From positions 11,060,333-11,124,332 of the forward strand of contig NC_092189.1 in assembly GCF_043641665.1 (NCBI RefSeq): 64,000 nt of DNA. The letters are read 5' to 3'. Below the pieces are notes generated by a model. It was not told the DNA's origin. It was given only the letters and a program-made list of their open reading frames with translations, and ran no database searches. Both the position numbers and the translations under genes were made by a program. How positions within the stretch are numbered: the stretch's first letter is position 1; the number at the start of each line of letters is the position of its first letter. Origin of the DNA: Enoplosus armatus (lineage: Eukaryota > Chordata > Actinopteri > Centrarchiformes > Enoplosidae). Shown here in pieces: positions 35,801-47,721 of this stretch.

Positions 35801-38800
35801 GTCTCTCAGGTGCTCTTTGATCAGTGCCTCATTGGAAATTCTGTCTGCCGAGCTTTCCGCACAAGAAAAAGTGAAAGTTAGTATAAGCTGACATGTGTGC
35901 ACCAGCAATAAGAACGGACGACAATTTTCATTTTATTTCCACATTTAAAGAACAGGAGTGGAATGTAACTAAATATATGTAATATAAATATATATAAGTA
36001 CTATACTACACTACAGTTTAGAGGTACTTGTACTTCACTCACCTCTGTCCATCATTGTCCCTTCGGACCGACTCCAGGTCGTTCATGGCCTCCCACTCGT
36101 TGAGGCAGAAGCGGTCGGACTCGATGTGCTGCTGGTAGTGCTGGGCCCACTCCAGGCCATTGCCTGGGATCACCACTGCCTTGACCGCCCGCTCACAGCA
36201 GCCATGCAACACCTGCAGCACTGACCTTACAGTGGTGGGGAGGAGGGGGGGCAGGAGATAATGTATATTTGAGGATACTAAACATCTCAGAAGGTTAACA
36301 GAGGTTAATTAACAATGCGGTAGTCTCAAGATTCAAAGCGGGGGACGGTCATGTAGTTGTTGATAAGTTATTTAGGAAGTGATGAACTGAGTGCCATAGT
36401 AAGGACATTAATGTTTTAACACATGGGTGTCAGCATTTTCACTCACCACATGGTCTGCATGGAAACAGGCTTAAAAATTCTGGTCTCTTCAGCTGAGGTC
36501 ACGCTAAAACCACTGTGGTAAAAAGACAGAAAAGGTGGACTGTCATGTACTGTATTTTGAAATTGCTAATGTGATAAAAAAGAAATATGAGCAACAATAA
36601 TGAAATCAGAGGGAGGTAAAGAGAAGAAAGAGAGAAATGAGGAAGTAATACTAAGAAGCATTAGTGGACAGACAGACTGATTATTCAGTGTAAATTAGAG
36701 ATGGTTCTTGTGAAGAAAGTGGAGAATGAAAATGAGAGGACAGACAGAGAGAGAAAGAGAGAACATAGCACAGTTGGAGGTGTGATTCAGCCTGATGAGA
36801 GTGAACCTGCTGGTGTGACACGGCAGCCAAAGTGCCATGTACGACACACTCGGCATGTGACGGCAGATTAGTTCAAACGCAGCAGTCGACAGCAGAGCCA
36901 CCACGCCGTGTTAGCCCGACTGTTTTAAGAGCTGCTAATTCTCCGTTTCACAGTGCCCCTTCTCTACATCCTCCACTGAGCATCGACGGCTAAGGAGTTG
37001 CCACATTTATAAGGAACACTGTAATGAGTGGCCACAAGCCAAAAAACAGCCTCAACCAGTTTAATCAAATTGTCGCTGGATGAGATTTACACTAAAATTG
37101 AGTTGGAGTGGACATTTGGGGTTCTGGATGCACCACGATGCAACCAGGGGGTATATTTAGCAGCTAAACTCTCACTATCCTTTTCATACTGACACAGAAA
37201 GAAGCCAATCATTCTTCACTTTCATTTCATTGCAAAAGCACATGATCTCCATGCTTATGTAAGGTCCTGAGTAAGTGATAGGGGTAGTTGTAATTTATGG
37301 AGAATGATTCAGCTCCAGAAATAGAGACATTACTCATTCACATTAACTCTGGCCAGAATCCCCGATATCAAGCTGCACCGTCTGTGCTGCAGCCTCACTA
37401 ACTCCTTGCCTGTGCTTTTACACTTTTAATTCAATCCTCACTCCCTTTTTTAAAATGCTTCTTACCCATCTCCGTCTAGATACACCTGTGTGTCGCTCCA
37501 CACCGGCAGAACCAGGCCGATAGTGCACTGATCACTGCAGAGAGGCAGGGAGGGCACAGAGACACAAGACAGGGAAGGAGGGTTAACTCGTCAAAGTTAA
37601 ACCAGAAATGAACTGAATGGAAATCTTATCTTTGTGACACAGTGCACCAGCATCTTGGTTACACACACCTGTCTGAGTTGGGGAAATCCATTCCCAGCAG
37701 GATGCTCTCTTGTTTGTTGTTGAGGGTGGAGACAACGATCAGATACCGGACCCTGACTGAGCTCACAGACTCCAGCTGCACCGCCTGCGTGACAGAGCGA
37801 CAAGAGGATGTGAGAGATAGGGAGGAGACAAAAAGAAAGGCAGCCAAGTAAATTTCATGTAATGTATTCCTCTGAAGTCTGAAGTTATTCATTGAACCAA
37901 ATAAACCTGATTACACACAGTGCAAAATATTTCCATTGGCCTTCCAGGGAAAAACAAATCAAGGAAGTCAATATTGTGTTTACAGAGACGCTGGCTATAG
38001 TCCAACCATACACAGCTTCTTTTTACGTTTTAAGATAAGATAAGATAAATTAATCCTTTATTAATTCCTCAGTGGGGAAATCTGCATTGTTCCAGCAGCA
38101 TACAGGATAGTGCAATAGCAGAGACATAAGCAGAAAAATCACAATATAATAAATAAAAACAATAAGGACCGTTATAAAAAAGCTACTAAAACTAAAAAAA
38201 CAACTATAATTTACAAATTTACAAATTCACAGAACAAAAGAAAGAAAGGTAAAGGAATTATACTGTATTGCACATAGTGAGATGTAGATATTGCACCATT
38301 TGTTATACATTCACCATTAACTAAGTTCCACAATTGTAACAGAACTGATAGTAAAGTGGTGTCCTTGTGGGAAGCTCTTAAACCTGTGACTTTAAGAGCT
38401 GACTACTGAACAAGAAGATTTCCACATTTGCTTTTGTGTATTTGATTTTTTCATGATTTCAGCTATGTTATCATACAATAATAACATGACTGACACAAAA
38501 ATGAAACCTGACTAAGCGTGATGGATTACCCATATCAAGAATGTTTTCATATTCTGGAGCGGAAATGAATCCAGCAGCTGCCTGCTAAACTTGCTGGTCA
38601 ATCTCAAAATCAGAGGAAAGCATCCGTAAAATTTTGCACTTATGGGCTGAAACATTCAAAGCTACCAGTATAGTCCACTGATGTGGAATTTGGCTTACAT
38701 GTCTACATTAAAAGTTGATATCCTGTGGCCACGTTGTCCTTAACAATGTACAGAATATGACTGTCTACCTGATGTGTCACAGCCACATCACACTGTCCAC

Positions 38801-39696
38801 TGACATTTGCACAATTACTTGATTACAACAACCACAATCAAAAACAAACTACATTAAATTGATTGGATGATGTGTGTGTGTGAGACGTTTTGCATTTAGA
38901 GTGACTGCTCTGGTGTATCACATCAAGCTTCATCTTTATTCACAGGTAAACTGTTGGACCAATGTTTAAACCTCATGTGTGACTGTCCCTCAGACTGAAC
39001 GACATGTTAGTTCTTATATAGATGTGAATTACGCCAATAGTCAGAACTGCTCTCAAATGCGTTTTTTTGTGGGTGATGCACCCTCCAGCTAGATACCCGT
39101 GCTCTTTTTCTCCCAAAATCTGTATACCTCACTTCATTGGAATTATTTCTATGTAAAGTAACACGAGGCTGAGGAACTAAAAACTGAAATTAGCTAACCG
39201 CCGTGACTGAATGAATGTAACTGATGCACTTAATAAGGTTGGCACCAATACCGATCCTGTGTATCTGATTGATGCTAGTGTAAAGAGACACTGAACTCAG
39301 CACACTGATGTTACGTCCTTTACCTGAGATATGATTGCACATGTTTACTCAGCTAGGTCACAAACATGCACGCACACATGAGGCCTCACCAGCTTGATGG
39401 TGTCTTCTGGTCTGAGCAGTTCAACCATGGCATGAAGCTGTCTGCCCCGTGCGTCTGACGCTCCACCGCCTTCCTTCACAGGAGAAGTTGGAGTGGGATC
39501 AGTCTCGTCAAGGCCCCCCCTCTCGCCATCTTCCAGAAGAAGGACGGCCCCCTTCACGAGGGCAAAGCTCTCCCTACAGATGGACAGAGATCAGTTAGCA
39601 TAATGCTGCTGTAATCTACCAACTGGGATTTTGTTAGATGACACTGGTGTACATCTACCTTTTCTGTAGTCTCCCTCTTCTCTGGAGAGTCTCGTC
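32838..39696 (-). CDS. ssh3: Slingshot protein phosphatase 3 (cofilin phosphatase)
   Basis: Slingshot phosphatases dephosphorylate cofilin/ADF to promote actin turnover. Fifteen in-frame exons: 39696-39659, 39573-39390, 37784-37669, 37534-37466, 36512-36447, 36225-36043, 35852-35759, 35607-35479, 35255-35209, 35053-34907, 34158-33958, 33768-33573, 33484-33383, 33286-33197 and 32975-32838, giving about 599 residues plus an unresolved N-terminus (human SSH3 659). The slingshot N-terminal domain contains WSDTQVYLDGDG and RIFKPVSMQTMW, which match SSH3 better than SSH1 or SSH2. A DEK-C-like part follows, then the dual-specificity catalytic core with the signature HCKMGVSRSAS; its cysteine is the nucleophile. 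After the core come SALWRRKS, a strongly acidic glutamate/aspartate stretch, a short conserved block (RMNLFSLMQSISELDDVD) and a basic C-terminus. The start codon is not settled: the exon at 42503-42338 is open but its ATG frame does not fit the second exon. Confidence 0.9.
34325..34720 (-). repeat. Dispersed repeat, TATGAAGCTACAGCC family, copy 2
   Basis: This segment in an ssh3 intron has GGAATAGTTCGACATTTTGA, CTAAATATGAAGCTACAGCC, TTAGCTTAGCAT and CAGCTAGCCTG, in the same order as the prpf19 intron copy at 17925-18240. The strand given is that of the host gene; on the plus strand both copies run in the same orientation. Confidence 0.7.
38035..38300 (+). repeat. Dispersed repeat, TTATTAATCCCTCAGTGGGG family, copy 2
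   Basis: Long stretches are nearly identical to 7055-7300, including TCAGTGGGGAAAT, CCAGCAGCATACAGGATAGT and GTTATAAAA...GCTACTAAAACTAAAA. It lies in an ssh3 intron. The two copies are closer to each other than the other repeats here are, so this family may have moved more recently. Confidence 0.75.
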
Positions 39697-40344
39697 CTTA
39701 AAAAAAATATAATAAATCACAAGCCTCATCAAGACGACCGGAAATTAAAAATATGTAGCCTCTAACGTGTTTGTGTCCGATTCAGTTTTTGTGTCCAAAC
39801 CTACGTTATGCTATCTCAAATGTTTTTTGTTGATGATTTTTATACTATTCTTTAATCAAAGGGTCTGTTCTATACAATCCAGCAGACAGTAACGTTTCTG
39901 TTTGTAATTGTGAAAAAGAGTTGACATATGCACATCTCAAATAAAGTTCTCAGCAGATGCTGGAGTTGTAATACACTAATTGATATGAGAATGCTATGCA
40001 CACTGTTTCTAATGCTCCCAAATGGGCACGTTTCTGACTTGATGAAGACTAAGTGTTGAAATGCTGTAACAAACTCTCTGGGAGCATTGGAGCCAGTGTG
40101 TGACAAATTATTCCTGTTGAAAAGTGGCCGGGAAAAAAAAACTTCAGTAATTTCTCGGGTGAAATGTGGTGCAACACAGATAAGGTGCAGTGGAAAGCTG
40201 AAGTGAGGAAACAGATACAAAGAGTGATATGTAAGCATAGGGAAGAGGGCACTAAAGGGAAAAAATTTAAATAAAGAAATTGGCAGTGAAGTTATAGAAG
40301 GATAATAAAGGGGAATACAATGCAAGAGAGGGGAGGTAGAAAGA

Positions 40345-40347
<3 letters not shown>

Positions 40348-40385
<38 letters not shown>
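40348..40385. repeat. (GA)n microsatellite
   Basis: A pure alternating AG run of about 38 bases lies in the large 5' ssh3 intron. Confidence 0.95.
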
Positions 40386-40388
<3 letters not shown>

Positions 40389-40794
40389 AGCAGTAGTAAC
40401 AAGGGTATAAGGAGAAAGAAACTTGAGACAGTAACATTACCTGTTACGCAACTGACAAGTCCAGACAGAGTCAAGAAAAAAAAAAAAAAGAAATTAAAGA
40501 GGAGAAGTGGGCAGGAGCCAGGAGAGGAACGAAGAGGGTTTGAAGAAGAAAAAAAAAAGGAGAGAACACAAGTTAAGATAGTAGAGTGATTAGGTTCTGT
40601 GACAACATATGCAAAAAATGAGACTTGGACCCACAGTCAGGTCATGTATGGTTTAGTTGGCAATGACAAAGAGCAGAACACAAGCCAGGCCTTGGATGTA
40701 AAGTTAAATAATCTCCAGGATAGAGTGACTGAATGAGAGGAGAGGAGACAAAGTTAAAGACAGAGACTGATGATACAGTTTATATGAATGCATT

Positions 40795-40795
40795 C

Positions 40796-40835
<40 letters not shown>
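40795..40835. repeat. (CAA)n microsatellite
   Basis: A perfect trinucleotide run of about 13 units lies in the large 5' ssh3 intron. Confidence 0.95.
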
Positions 40836-42337
40836 GTGACATTTAGACAGACAGAAGGTGATCTAATCACTCTCTGATATCACTGTAATGACTGAATGGG
40901 AGCTACATCACTTTGATGACCCCTATATCTGTGGCATGTTTGCCCTGTAGGCCTAACAATGCAATCACGTCCCTGGCAGCAACTGAAAAACAAAACAGCC
41001 TCATTATCCTTCAGGCAAATGCAGTGATGATATCCACAAAAGGGACACATTTAGGAAGCGCTCTTCATGCAGGACTTGGAGGGTCCAGCATGAACAGCTG
41101 TTATAGTTCTGAATCACCTTTTGTAACGCACAGGTAAACAATTTCTTATCTGAGGATTTGATGCAACATGCCCAATTTGATTGAGTACAACAAGGCACGA
41201 GGATGGCTGAACTCACTGGAGCGGTGGAGATGGATGGCAGCCTATGCAGGGTCAACAGAGCCATTGCACACTACAGGTATGTCTCCACTAAACCTGCTGT
41301 TGCTGGCAGGCTCAGACAGGCTGCGCAGGTTCCTCAGCCAAAAGTGTGCTGTGGGCGGGGTGACCAGTGGTATTTATTTCTGAAAAGACACATATACATA
41401 TATTTATTTATATATATACACAGATATTTGGGTTTGATTACATCCAATAAGGCTTTATATGATTCCTAGAGAAGAGTCTGAAGATGCCAGTTGTCTGGTT
41501 TAGGGAGTCCTGTGAAATAGTTAATAGTTTCATAGTTGTTTAATCAAGTAGAGGTTGAGCTGGGAGGATATATACTATGGGATATATTTAGCATCAGAGA
41601 TTTTGTCGAGTCTCTCGTTATATTAGGCTACCATTGCTTAATGACAGTGCTATATTTATAGGATCAATGTGATAAAGTGCCTTGATATTTTGCTAATTAG
41701 CCTCCCTATATTAGCAGAAATCAGACATGTTTATCTGGTTATTTAATCTATAAAGGGTTACTCAATCGAAAATATCATGATAGTGTCATGATCTGACCCA
41801 TATCTCCCATCAAAGGTAGAATGTATTATTTCTTCCCATATACAGGAGAAAAACTGCATTCATTTAGTGCCAAAAAGACAAAAGACAGACAGTATAAAAT
41901 AACAAATACTGATAACTTAGTTCCTTCTTATGCATATTAGATAGGGTGTAATGATTGATGTTTAAGTGTTTTGCATATAAGGATGTGCCTCAAGTATATT
42001 AAAATGACAAACCGGTAACCAGAGGTTAGTATGGTAACGCCTGCATTATATGACAGCAAATATGTAATATGGCTTCAGCTCGTTGCATGCAGATGATACA
42101 CTGACTTGTATCCTGGCATTGTTAACAGGTGAGTAACCATAATGAAGTGGTTTGATCCTGACTGACGAGCTAAAAACAGACCGCGGTTCGTTGCTGCAAC
42201 AAACCACAAACAACAAGCCGTTTAGCCTGTTAACGCACAGCCCGTCCAAGCTAACAGCTGGCGATAATGTTAGCCGCTGCTGTGTTCAACGACAACATGA
42301 GTATTTCAAAACCCCCTTCAAAAGACAATTATCTTAC

Positions 42338-42503
42338 CTTTTCCAGACTGGGTCCGCACTCTAATTTCCTGCTTTGGAAGCCTACTTGTTTGTTCCTCAA
42401 GTACTGACTGCTCCTTATTCCGCCCTCTGAGGACTTTAACGTTACAGCGGCTGCTGAACTGTATTGAAACAGCGCAAGCAGGAGGAGAGGACAGTGACGT
42501 CAT
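42338..42503 (-). other. ssh3: Putative first exon of ssh3, with CRE in its 5' part
   Basis: On the minus strand a GGAAAAG|GTAAGA donor ends this exon at 42338. An ATG at 42503 opens a frame of 55 codons, but it leaves phase 1 while the next exon needs phase 0, so the exon is either leader sequence or joined to an unseen exon. A perfect CRE palindrome TGACGTCA lies at 42495-42502. Other GC-rich promoter-like sequence follows upstream. Confidence 0.5.
42495..42502. promoter_or_regulatory. ssh3: Perfect CRE palindrome near ssh3 5' end
   Basis: TGACGTCA is the full binding site for CREB/ATF factors. Its place at the edge of the putative first exon, in a GC-rich patch, fits a core-promoter position. 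Occupancy is not shown by sequence. Confidence 0.45.
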
Positions 42504-42699
42504 ACGCAGGCAATCTTTGAGGGACGTCGACCCGCAGGGGCCATAAAACAGCTAAGCCAAGAAATACAGGTATTGGGTGATAAATAAACAAATGATTAAC
42601 AAGAAACGTCGTTTATTATTATTATTATTATTACACGGATATTATCAGCAACAAATATACTAATGCAGCAAAATGGCCAATGTCAGTGTTATATTTTAT

Positions 42700-43130
42700 G
42701 ATTGATTATAATTGTTACTGATGAATTATTGTGTCTGCAGCATTTCATTGCTGTCCAGCAGCTGGTCGAGGTGGATCTAATTTTAACTACTTCAGACTGT
42801 TGTGTTGTTATATATATATATATAGGCTATTAATGCATCACAATTAATTTTTTTCTTTTATATTTTTAATCTACAAATTCAGAATTAGAATCAGAATCAG
42901 AAATACCTTATTGATTTTACAGTACTGGTGCTCTATAGATGTCAAATAAATGAAGTGGAGTAAAAAGTAAAATATTTTCAGTAGTGGAAAGTAGCCTATT
43001 TACTGTACTTACGATTTCGACTTGTACTTTATACTTCTACTCCACTACAGTTCAAAGGGAATTATTATACTTTTTACTCCACTAAATTTATTTGATAACT
43101 TTAGTTACTTTGCAGATTCAGATTAATAAT
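42700..43130. repeat. TACTTAAGTA-type hAT-like relic
   Basis: It shares GTGGATCTAATTTTAACTAC and GAAGTGGAGTAAAAAGTAAA with the elements at 29165-29674 and 9480-10175, and has mirrored GTACTTTATACTTCTACTCC segments. A short AATCAGAATCAG repeat has landed in it at about 42889-42920. Ends are not clear. Confidence 0.55.
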
Positions 43131-43275
43131 GAAAAATATAATCTACAAATAAATGATGATGTCTTATCATAAGTTAAGATAATACTTTATTGATCCCTGG
43201 GGGGGAATTCACAAGCTACCAAGCAGTATGTAAAGTAATTAAAATAAGCCCCACCTTTACCAGCTGCAACATTAA

Positions 43276-43789
43276 CGCTGTAATGCCAAGTGTATCATAT
43301 TTGATACATGAGTTTTTGAGACCTCTACATCATCAGTGTGATATTCGTTTTTCCTGAAAAACCTGATGTATACAATCAGACACATGCAGTGCACCAGAAG
43401 AAATTGAAGCCCAAGCAGAAACCCATGCCCCTGCGAAGGTTTCAAGCTGCTGTTGGCACCTCTCTCACAAGCGCAGGAAAGGGCAAAATCAAGTGTGGCA
43501 GACCACTATCCTCTACAGAAGCAGGAGGAACACCTCCCCCCTGCAAAAGGCCAACCTCTAGTGTGCCCCCTGATGTGAGAAAGGATGGCCTTGAAACTCA
43601 AAGTTTAATGGGTTAAAAATGTTGTGTTTTATATGTTTTTGTACAAAAATGATACAAATTAAAAACGCATATATGCAAATTGATATTTAATTTCTTTTTT
43701 TTTTATTTTGTCAGAAGGTTCAATAAACACTCCAGTTTCAAAAAATTAGAATTTTCTGGCAATTATTTCATGGTTCAGGCTTTACAGGG
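43276..43789 (+). mobile_element. piggyBac-like deletion derivative flanked by TTAA
   Basis: A TTAA at 43272-43275 precedes CGCTGTAATGCC, and GGCTTTACAGGG precedes TTAA at 43790-43793. The two 12-base ends are inverted repeats of each other with 10 matches. TTAA target duplication and CCCT-type ends are the hallmark of piggyBac transposons. Inside, an ORF at 43338-43616 holds what looks like a transposase C-terminal piece. The element is 514 bp, far too short for a full transposase, so it is non-autonomous. Confidence 0.75.
43338..43616 (+). pseudogene. piggyBac-like transposase C-terminal remnant
   Basis: The open frame of 92 codons has a basic N-terminal half, then GRPLSSTEAGGTPPP, CKRPTSS and PPDVRKDGL. 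The last piece resembles the DVRxDG motif that comes just before the cysteine-rich domain in piggyBac transposases. The cysteine-rich domain is missing and the catalytic aspartates are absent. It is a relic and not a functional gene. The identification is by eye and moderate. Confidence 0.55.
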
Positions 43790-43839
43790 TTAAAGTAATG
43801 ACATTAATGCATCAATAATTGAAATCTAATAATATCATA

Positions 43840-44009
43840 AACATTACTCTGAAACGGACCACTCTGCAAAAGGAGTACTTTCACTTTGGGCACTTTAAGT
43901 GTATTTTGATGCAAATACTTTTGTACTTTTACTTAAGTAAAATTTTGAACGCAGGGATTGTATTTCTACACTGCGGTATTATTACTTTTACTGTACTTCC
44001 TCCACCACT
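43840..44009. repeat. TACTTAAGTA-type hAT-like fragment ending CCACCACTG
   Basis: It has TTGTACTTTTACTTAAGTAA and ACTGTACTTCCTCCACCACTG. The last bases, read in reverse, start CAGTGGTGGAGGAAGTAC, the usual end of the family seen at 29165-29674. The other end is unclear. Confidence 0.6.
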
Positions 44010-44353
44010 GAATATTTACCTCTGAAATGTAGTGGAGTAGAAGTATCAAATGTAAAGTGCAGATACTGTACCTGAAGAACTCACTGCTGGCTGCTACATG
44101 GTCCAACCAGACCCACCCGATGGGTTAAAATAGCTACAACTCCACGCAGGCGCACTACTGTGAAATGAAGTACTTCCTGATGTCTGAAGTAGCGTGTGAA
44201 GTGTGGTATTTTTCACAGTGAGTTGAGCAGACGTTGAAGGTTAAAACCGTGGAAGTACCTCTCTGAGCAGACCGTGTAAACGTCCACCCCCCCCCCGCAA
44301 AGTTACACGGTCCTCTGTCCGGTGAGGACTTCTCTTCATTCCGTTAAAGTGGG

Positions 44354-46790
44354 ATGCAGACAGCCGGTAAACTCATGAAGGTGTTCGTGACGAGGCGCAT
44401 CCCGCAAGAGGGGATGAAGATCCTGTCGACGGCTGGAGTGTATGCAGTATTTTTAACGATCAACTAACTGTTATTTGGCATTAGCGTTTATTAACTAACA
44501 GCAAACTATGTGGCTGTCCTTAACAATGTACCCTGACTGTGTTTTTCTTTCACTTTGACTCAATCATATGTTAAGACAGCCAGCAGACTTGCATGGATTC
44601 ATGTTACACACTTATACAGCCAATAGAGGGTATGAGATCAGTTTTACAGTCAGTGTTCTCAGCTAGCCTAAATGACAGCCTGTGTGCCCAAATCAGCCTG
44701 TGTCCCCGGATGACATGTCATCTCATGCATTTGGTGCTTTTCTGTCTCCATGGAAACAGGTGCGAGGTGTCTCTGTGGGACTCTGATGAACCTGTGTCGA
44801 GGGCAGAGCTTCTCAAAGGGGTGCAGGGGGCTCATGGTCTTCTGTGTCTGCTGTCAGACAAGGTCGATGCTGAAGTTCTGGATGCTGCAGGTACTCATCA
44901 TATGATCCATTCAATACTGCTGTCCAGGTAGTATTTCAGTATTGAGTATTGATCTGTTTTCACTTTACATCAAAGGATCTTTTTCTGTTTATCAGGGTGT
45001 AAAAAGCCACATTTTTTGGGGCATTTTTATTCGGTTATTACGCATAGTAGTAGAGAGGAGCTGAGGGACAGAGAGTTCATGGTCAACACCTTAACCTCTA
45101 AGCAATGAGAGCATAATACATTTTATAATACGATTCATTTAAATTAAAATTGTGGACGATTAATTTTCTATCAAACAGTAGAAATAGTTTTTCAGATGAT
45201 CTGTCTCTGATTCTAGGGCCGAACCTGAAAGTAATCAGCACTCTGTCTGTGGGATTTGACCACATGGCTCTTGACGAAATCAAAAAACGGTACGTGACAT
45301 CAAGAAACTGTAGCTTATACTTAACAAAGCCAAACCCTGGACTAGTGGCTTCTAAGTTATATTACTGTTTTCAACAGCGGTATACGTGTTGGATACACTC
45401 CAGATGTCCTGACTGACGCCACAGCAGAATTGACTGTAGCTCTGCTGCTGGCAGCCGCTCGCAGATTACCAGAGGGAGTGGAGGAGGTCAAGAAGTCAGT
45501 CTCACCATGTTACACATTTACACAAATCAGTGTGTCTATTGTTATTGTGTCTGTAACTTCTTAACCAAGAGTACAAGTAATCACATTAATTGAGTAACAC
45601 AATGGTCATACTGTCTTTTTGTTTCTCTGCCAGTGGTGGCTGGAGCTCGTGGAAGCCCCTCTGGCTGTGTGGTTATGGTCTGTCAGGCAGCACAGTAGGA
45701 GTCATCGGACTGGGACGCATTGGTAACGCTTCCTGTTATTGCTTCATTTACTTGGACACTGCAACTCCATCATCATAGGATATAATATATGACTAGAGCA
45801 TCGCGTGATATTATTTTCCCAATGAAGACCTGTTTGTAGGTGAATAACTGGTTGTGTTTGTGTTCAGGTATGGCCATTGCTCGGAGACTCATGCCCTTTG
45901 GAGTGAAGAGGCTGCTTTACTCTGGGAGAACAGCCAAGGCCTATGCTGCTGAGGTGAATGGAGAGTTTGGTAAGAAAAAGGAGAGAAGCTTACACAGTGA
46001 AAGGGGAACAATTAAACGCATAGTGAGATCGAGAGGACAGAAGAAGTGAAAATCTAATGTTATCATAAAAATAATACAAATAAGAGGCTTTGGTTTGTAT
46101 TTGAATATCTGTTTTGCTTCTTCCCATTTTGTTCCTCCTCCTCTCCTCTCTGTTGAACAGTTCCTCTGGACACACTTGTGTCTGAGAGCGACTTCATAGT
46201 TGTTTCCTGCTCCCTGACGCCAGACACCCAGGGGCTGTGCGACAAGGCCTTCTTCAGCAAGATGAAAAACACAGCAGTCCTCGTCAACTCAAGCAGGTAG
46301 ACTTCCAAAGCAGCGCAGGGTGTGCATTATGGGGAAAACATTGGTTTGGGTGTCAACAGTGGTCATGTATTTCTGCACCAGCTCTGTTTGCTGTTAAAGT
46401 ACATAAGAATGAAGATGTGGTGTTTTATTGGTTTTAGGGGAGCTGTGGTGAACCAGGAGGATCTGTACGAGGCTTTGACCAGTGGACAGATAGCTGCAGC
46501 TGGACTGGATGTCACAACACCTGAGCCACTCCCAACAAACCACCCCCTTCTGACACTTAAAAACTGTGGTGAGTAGAGGGGTGTGCAATATGTAGACATT
46601 TGCCTCCTGATTTGACGATATAAAATTCCTTTTTTCAATTATATTTTCTGTCCTCTCGTCTTGTGCAGTGGTGTTGCCACACATCGGCAGTGCCACCTAC
46701 TCCACAAGAGGCATCATGGCAGCTTTGTCAGCTCAAAACCTTCTGGGAGGTTTACAGGGCACAGACATGCCCAGTGAACTCACCTTCTAG
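44354..46790 (+). CDS. grhpr: Glyoxylate/hydroxypyruvate reductase
   Basis: GRHPR reduces glyoxylate to glycolate and hydroxypyruvate to D-glycerate with NADPH, which limits oxalate formation. Nine exons give exactly 328 residues, the human length: 44354-44439, 44760-44890, 45217-45289, 45378-45494, 45634-45722, 45868-45969, 46161-46296, 46438-46568 and 46669-46790. It is a D-2-hydroxyacid dehydrogenase: substrate-domain segment [20 protein letters not shown], dinucleotide-binding GLGRIG, and the catalytic set SSRGAVV (arginine), [10 protein letters not shown] (glutamate) and LPHIGSAT (histidine). A second in-frame ATG lies at the eighth codon ([11 protein letters not shown]), and the first ATG was chosen because human GRHPR also has about seven residues before it. 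AATAAA at 47342-47347 probably ends the transcript. Confidence 0.97.
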
Positions 46791-47365
46791 GGCCTGAAAC
46801 TGAGCCGCTGTGCCTACTGCCTCCTCTGGTGCTGCATGGATAGCAGATGACAGTAATGTGCTGCTCCAATCTCCAGTGTGAGATCAAAGTGGAGAAGGAA
46901 TGAAAAGAATAGTAAGAATACTAATGTACATCATGTCGGTGTTAACTTGATAGTTTGATCCTTTCGCAGTTACTAATCAATTGCACTTTTAATATACAAT
47001 GTGCATTTTTGGGGGAAGAAAATGCTCAGTGCAAGGTTTTGACATGTTTTCAAGTTCTTGAGAAAAAGCTAATGAAGAAACTTGCAGCACTCCTTAACCC
47101 TCGTTCTTATCAAAACACACTACAAGCTTCGTCTTGTGGAGAGTTTTAGTTGCAAAAACCTTTTCTCAAAATGTTTCCTTCAAAACAGAATCGCTGGTTA
47201 TCTCATTCTAAATAATGCTTGCCATGAAGATAAGCATTATGCTTTTTGGTCTGCACTTTATTCTGATGTTAATATGTTAATGATCCATGTCTGCGGTCAG
47301 TACAACACTCCAGTTTTGTGTGAAATGGGATTTTTCTGAAGAATAAAAACTGATGACTTAGTTTG
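46791..47365 (+). other. grhpr: 3' UTR of grhpr
   Basis: About 560 bases of non-coding sequence lead to AATAAA at 47342-47347. A GT run lies just beyond it at about 47378-47395. Confidence 0.6.
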
Positions 47366-47439
47366 AATGCAGTGCTCTGTGTGTGTGTGTGTGTTTGTGT
47401 TTTAGAAATCCATCGTGCTCAAAATAGATTTAAGATCAA

Positions 47440-47721
47440 TAAAAACAACTTGGTGCATCATTTATTCTCAGCACTCTTAACATAGCGGCAGTTATTCTTT
47501 GAGAATAATATCAGTGCATTCACAGTATGGCTACACTTTTTCTGTTTCATTTCAAGGAATAATAAAAACAAAACATTAAAAAAACATTTGATTTCATGTA
47601 ACACTAAATCAAGAATTGATTGGGGAAGTGTACGGGGTAATAAATAATCAAGGTTACAGGGTGCATTGTGTCGAGTTGTGTCTGAAGCCGAATCAACAAA
47701 CGTCTGTCAGTTAAGTGCAGG
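47440..47721 (-). other. zbtb5: 3' UTR of zbtb5
   Basis: Non-coding sequence lies between the zbtb5 stop and a minus-strand AATAAA (TTTATT at 47461-47466). Fewer than 120 bases separate this from the grhpr polyadenylation signal, so the two genes end tail to tail. Confidence 0.45.

Larger units (their letters stand above)
39697..42337 (-). other. ssh3: Large 5' intron region of ssh3
   Basis: This 2.6 kb lies between the second coding exon (39696) and the putative first exon (ending 42338). It contains a (GA)n run at 40348-40385 and a (CAA)n run at 40795-40835. The true start-codon exon of ssh3 may be hidden here; I could not identify it. Long minus-strand ORFs near 39870-40325 look like chance open sequence. 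Confidence 0.45.

Noticed and set aside
39870..40325. Minus-strand ORF of 151 codons in the ssh3 5' intron
   Set aside because: Hydrophobic low-complexity product without a recognisable domain; it lies in repeat-bearing intronic DNA and does not supply the missing ssh3 start.
42338..42503. ssh3 N-terminus starting at the ATG at 42503
   Set aside because: Its frame ends in phase 1 while the next confirmed exon needs phase 0, and the peptide does not resemble SSH3 N-termini.
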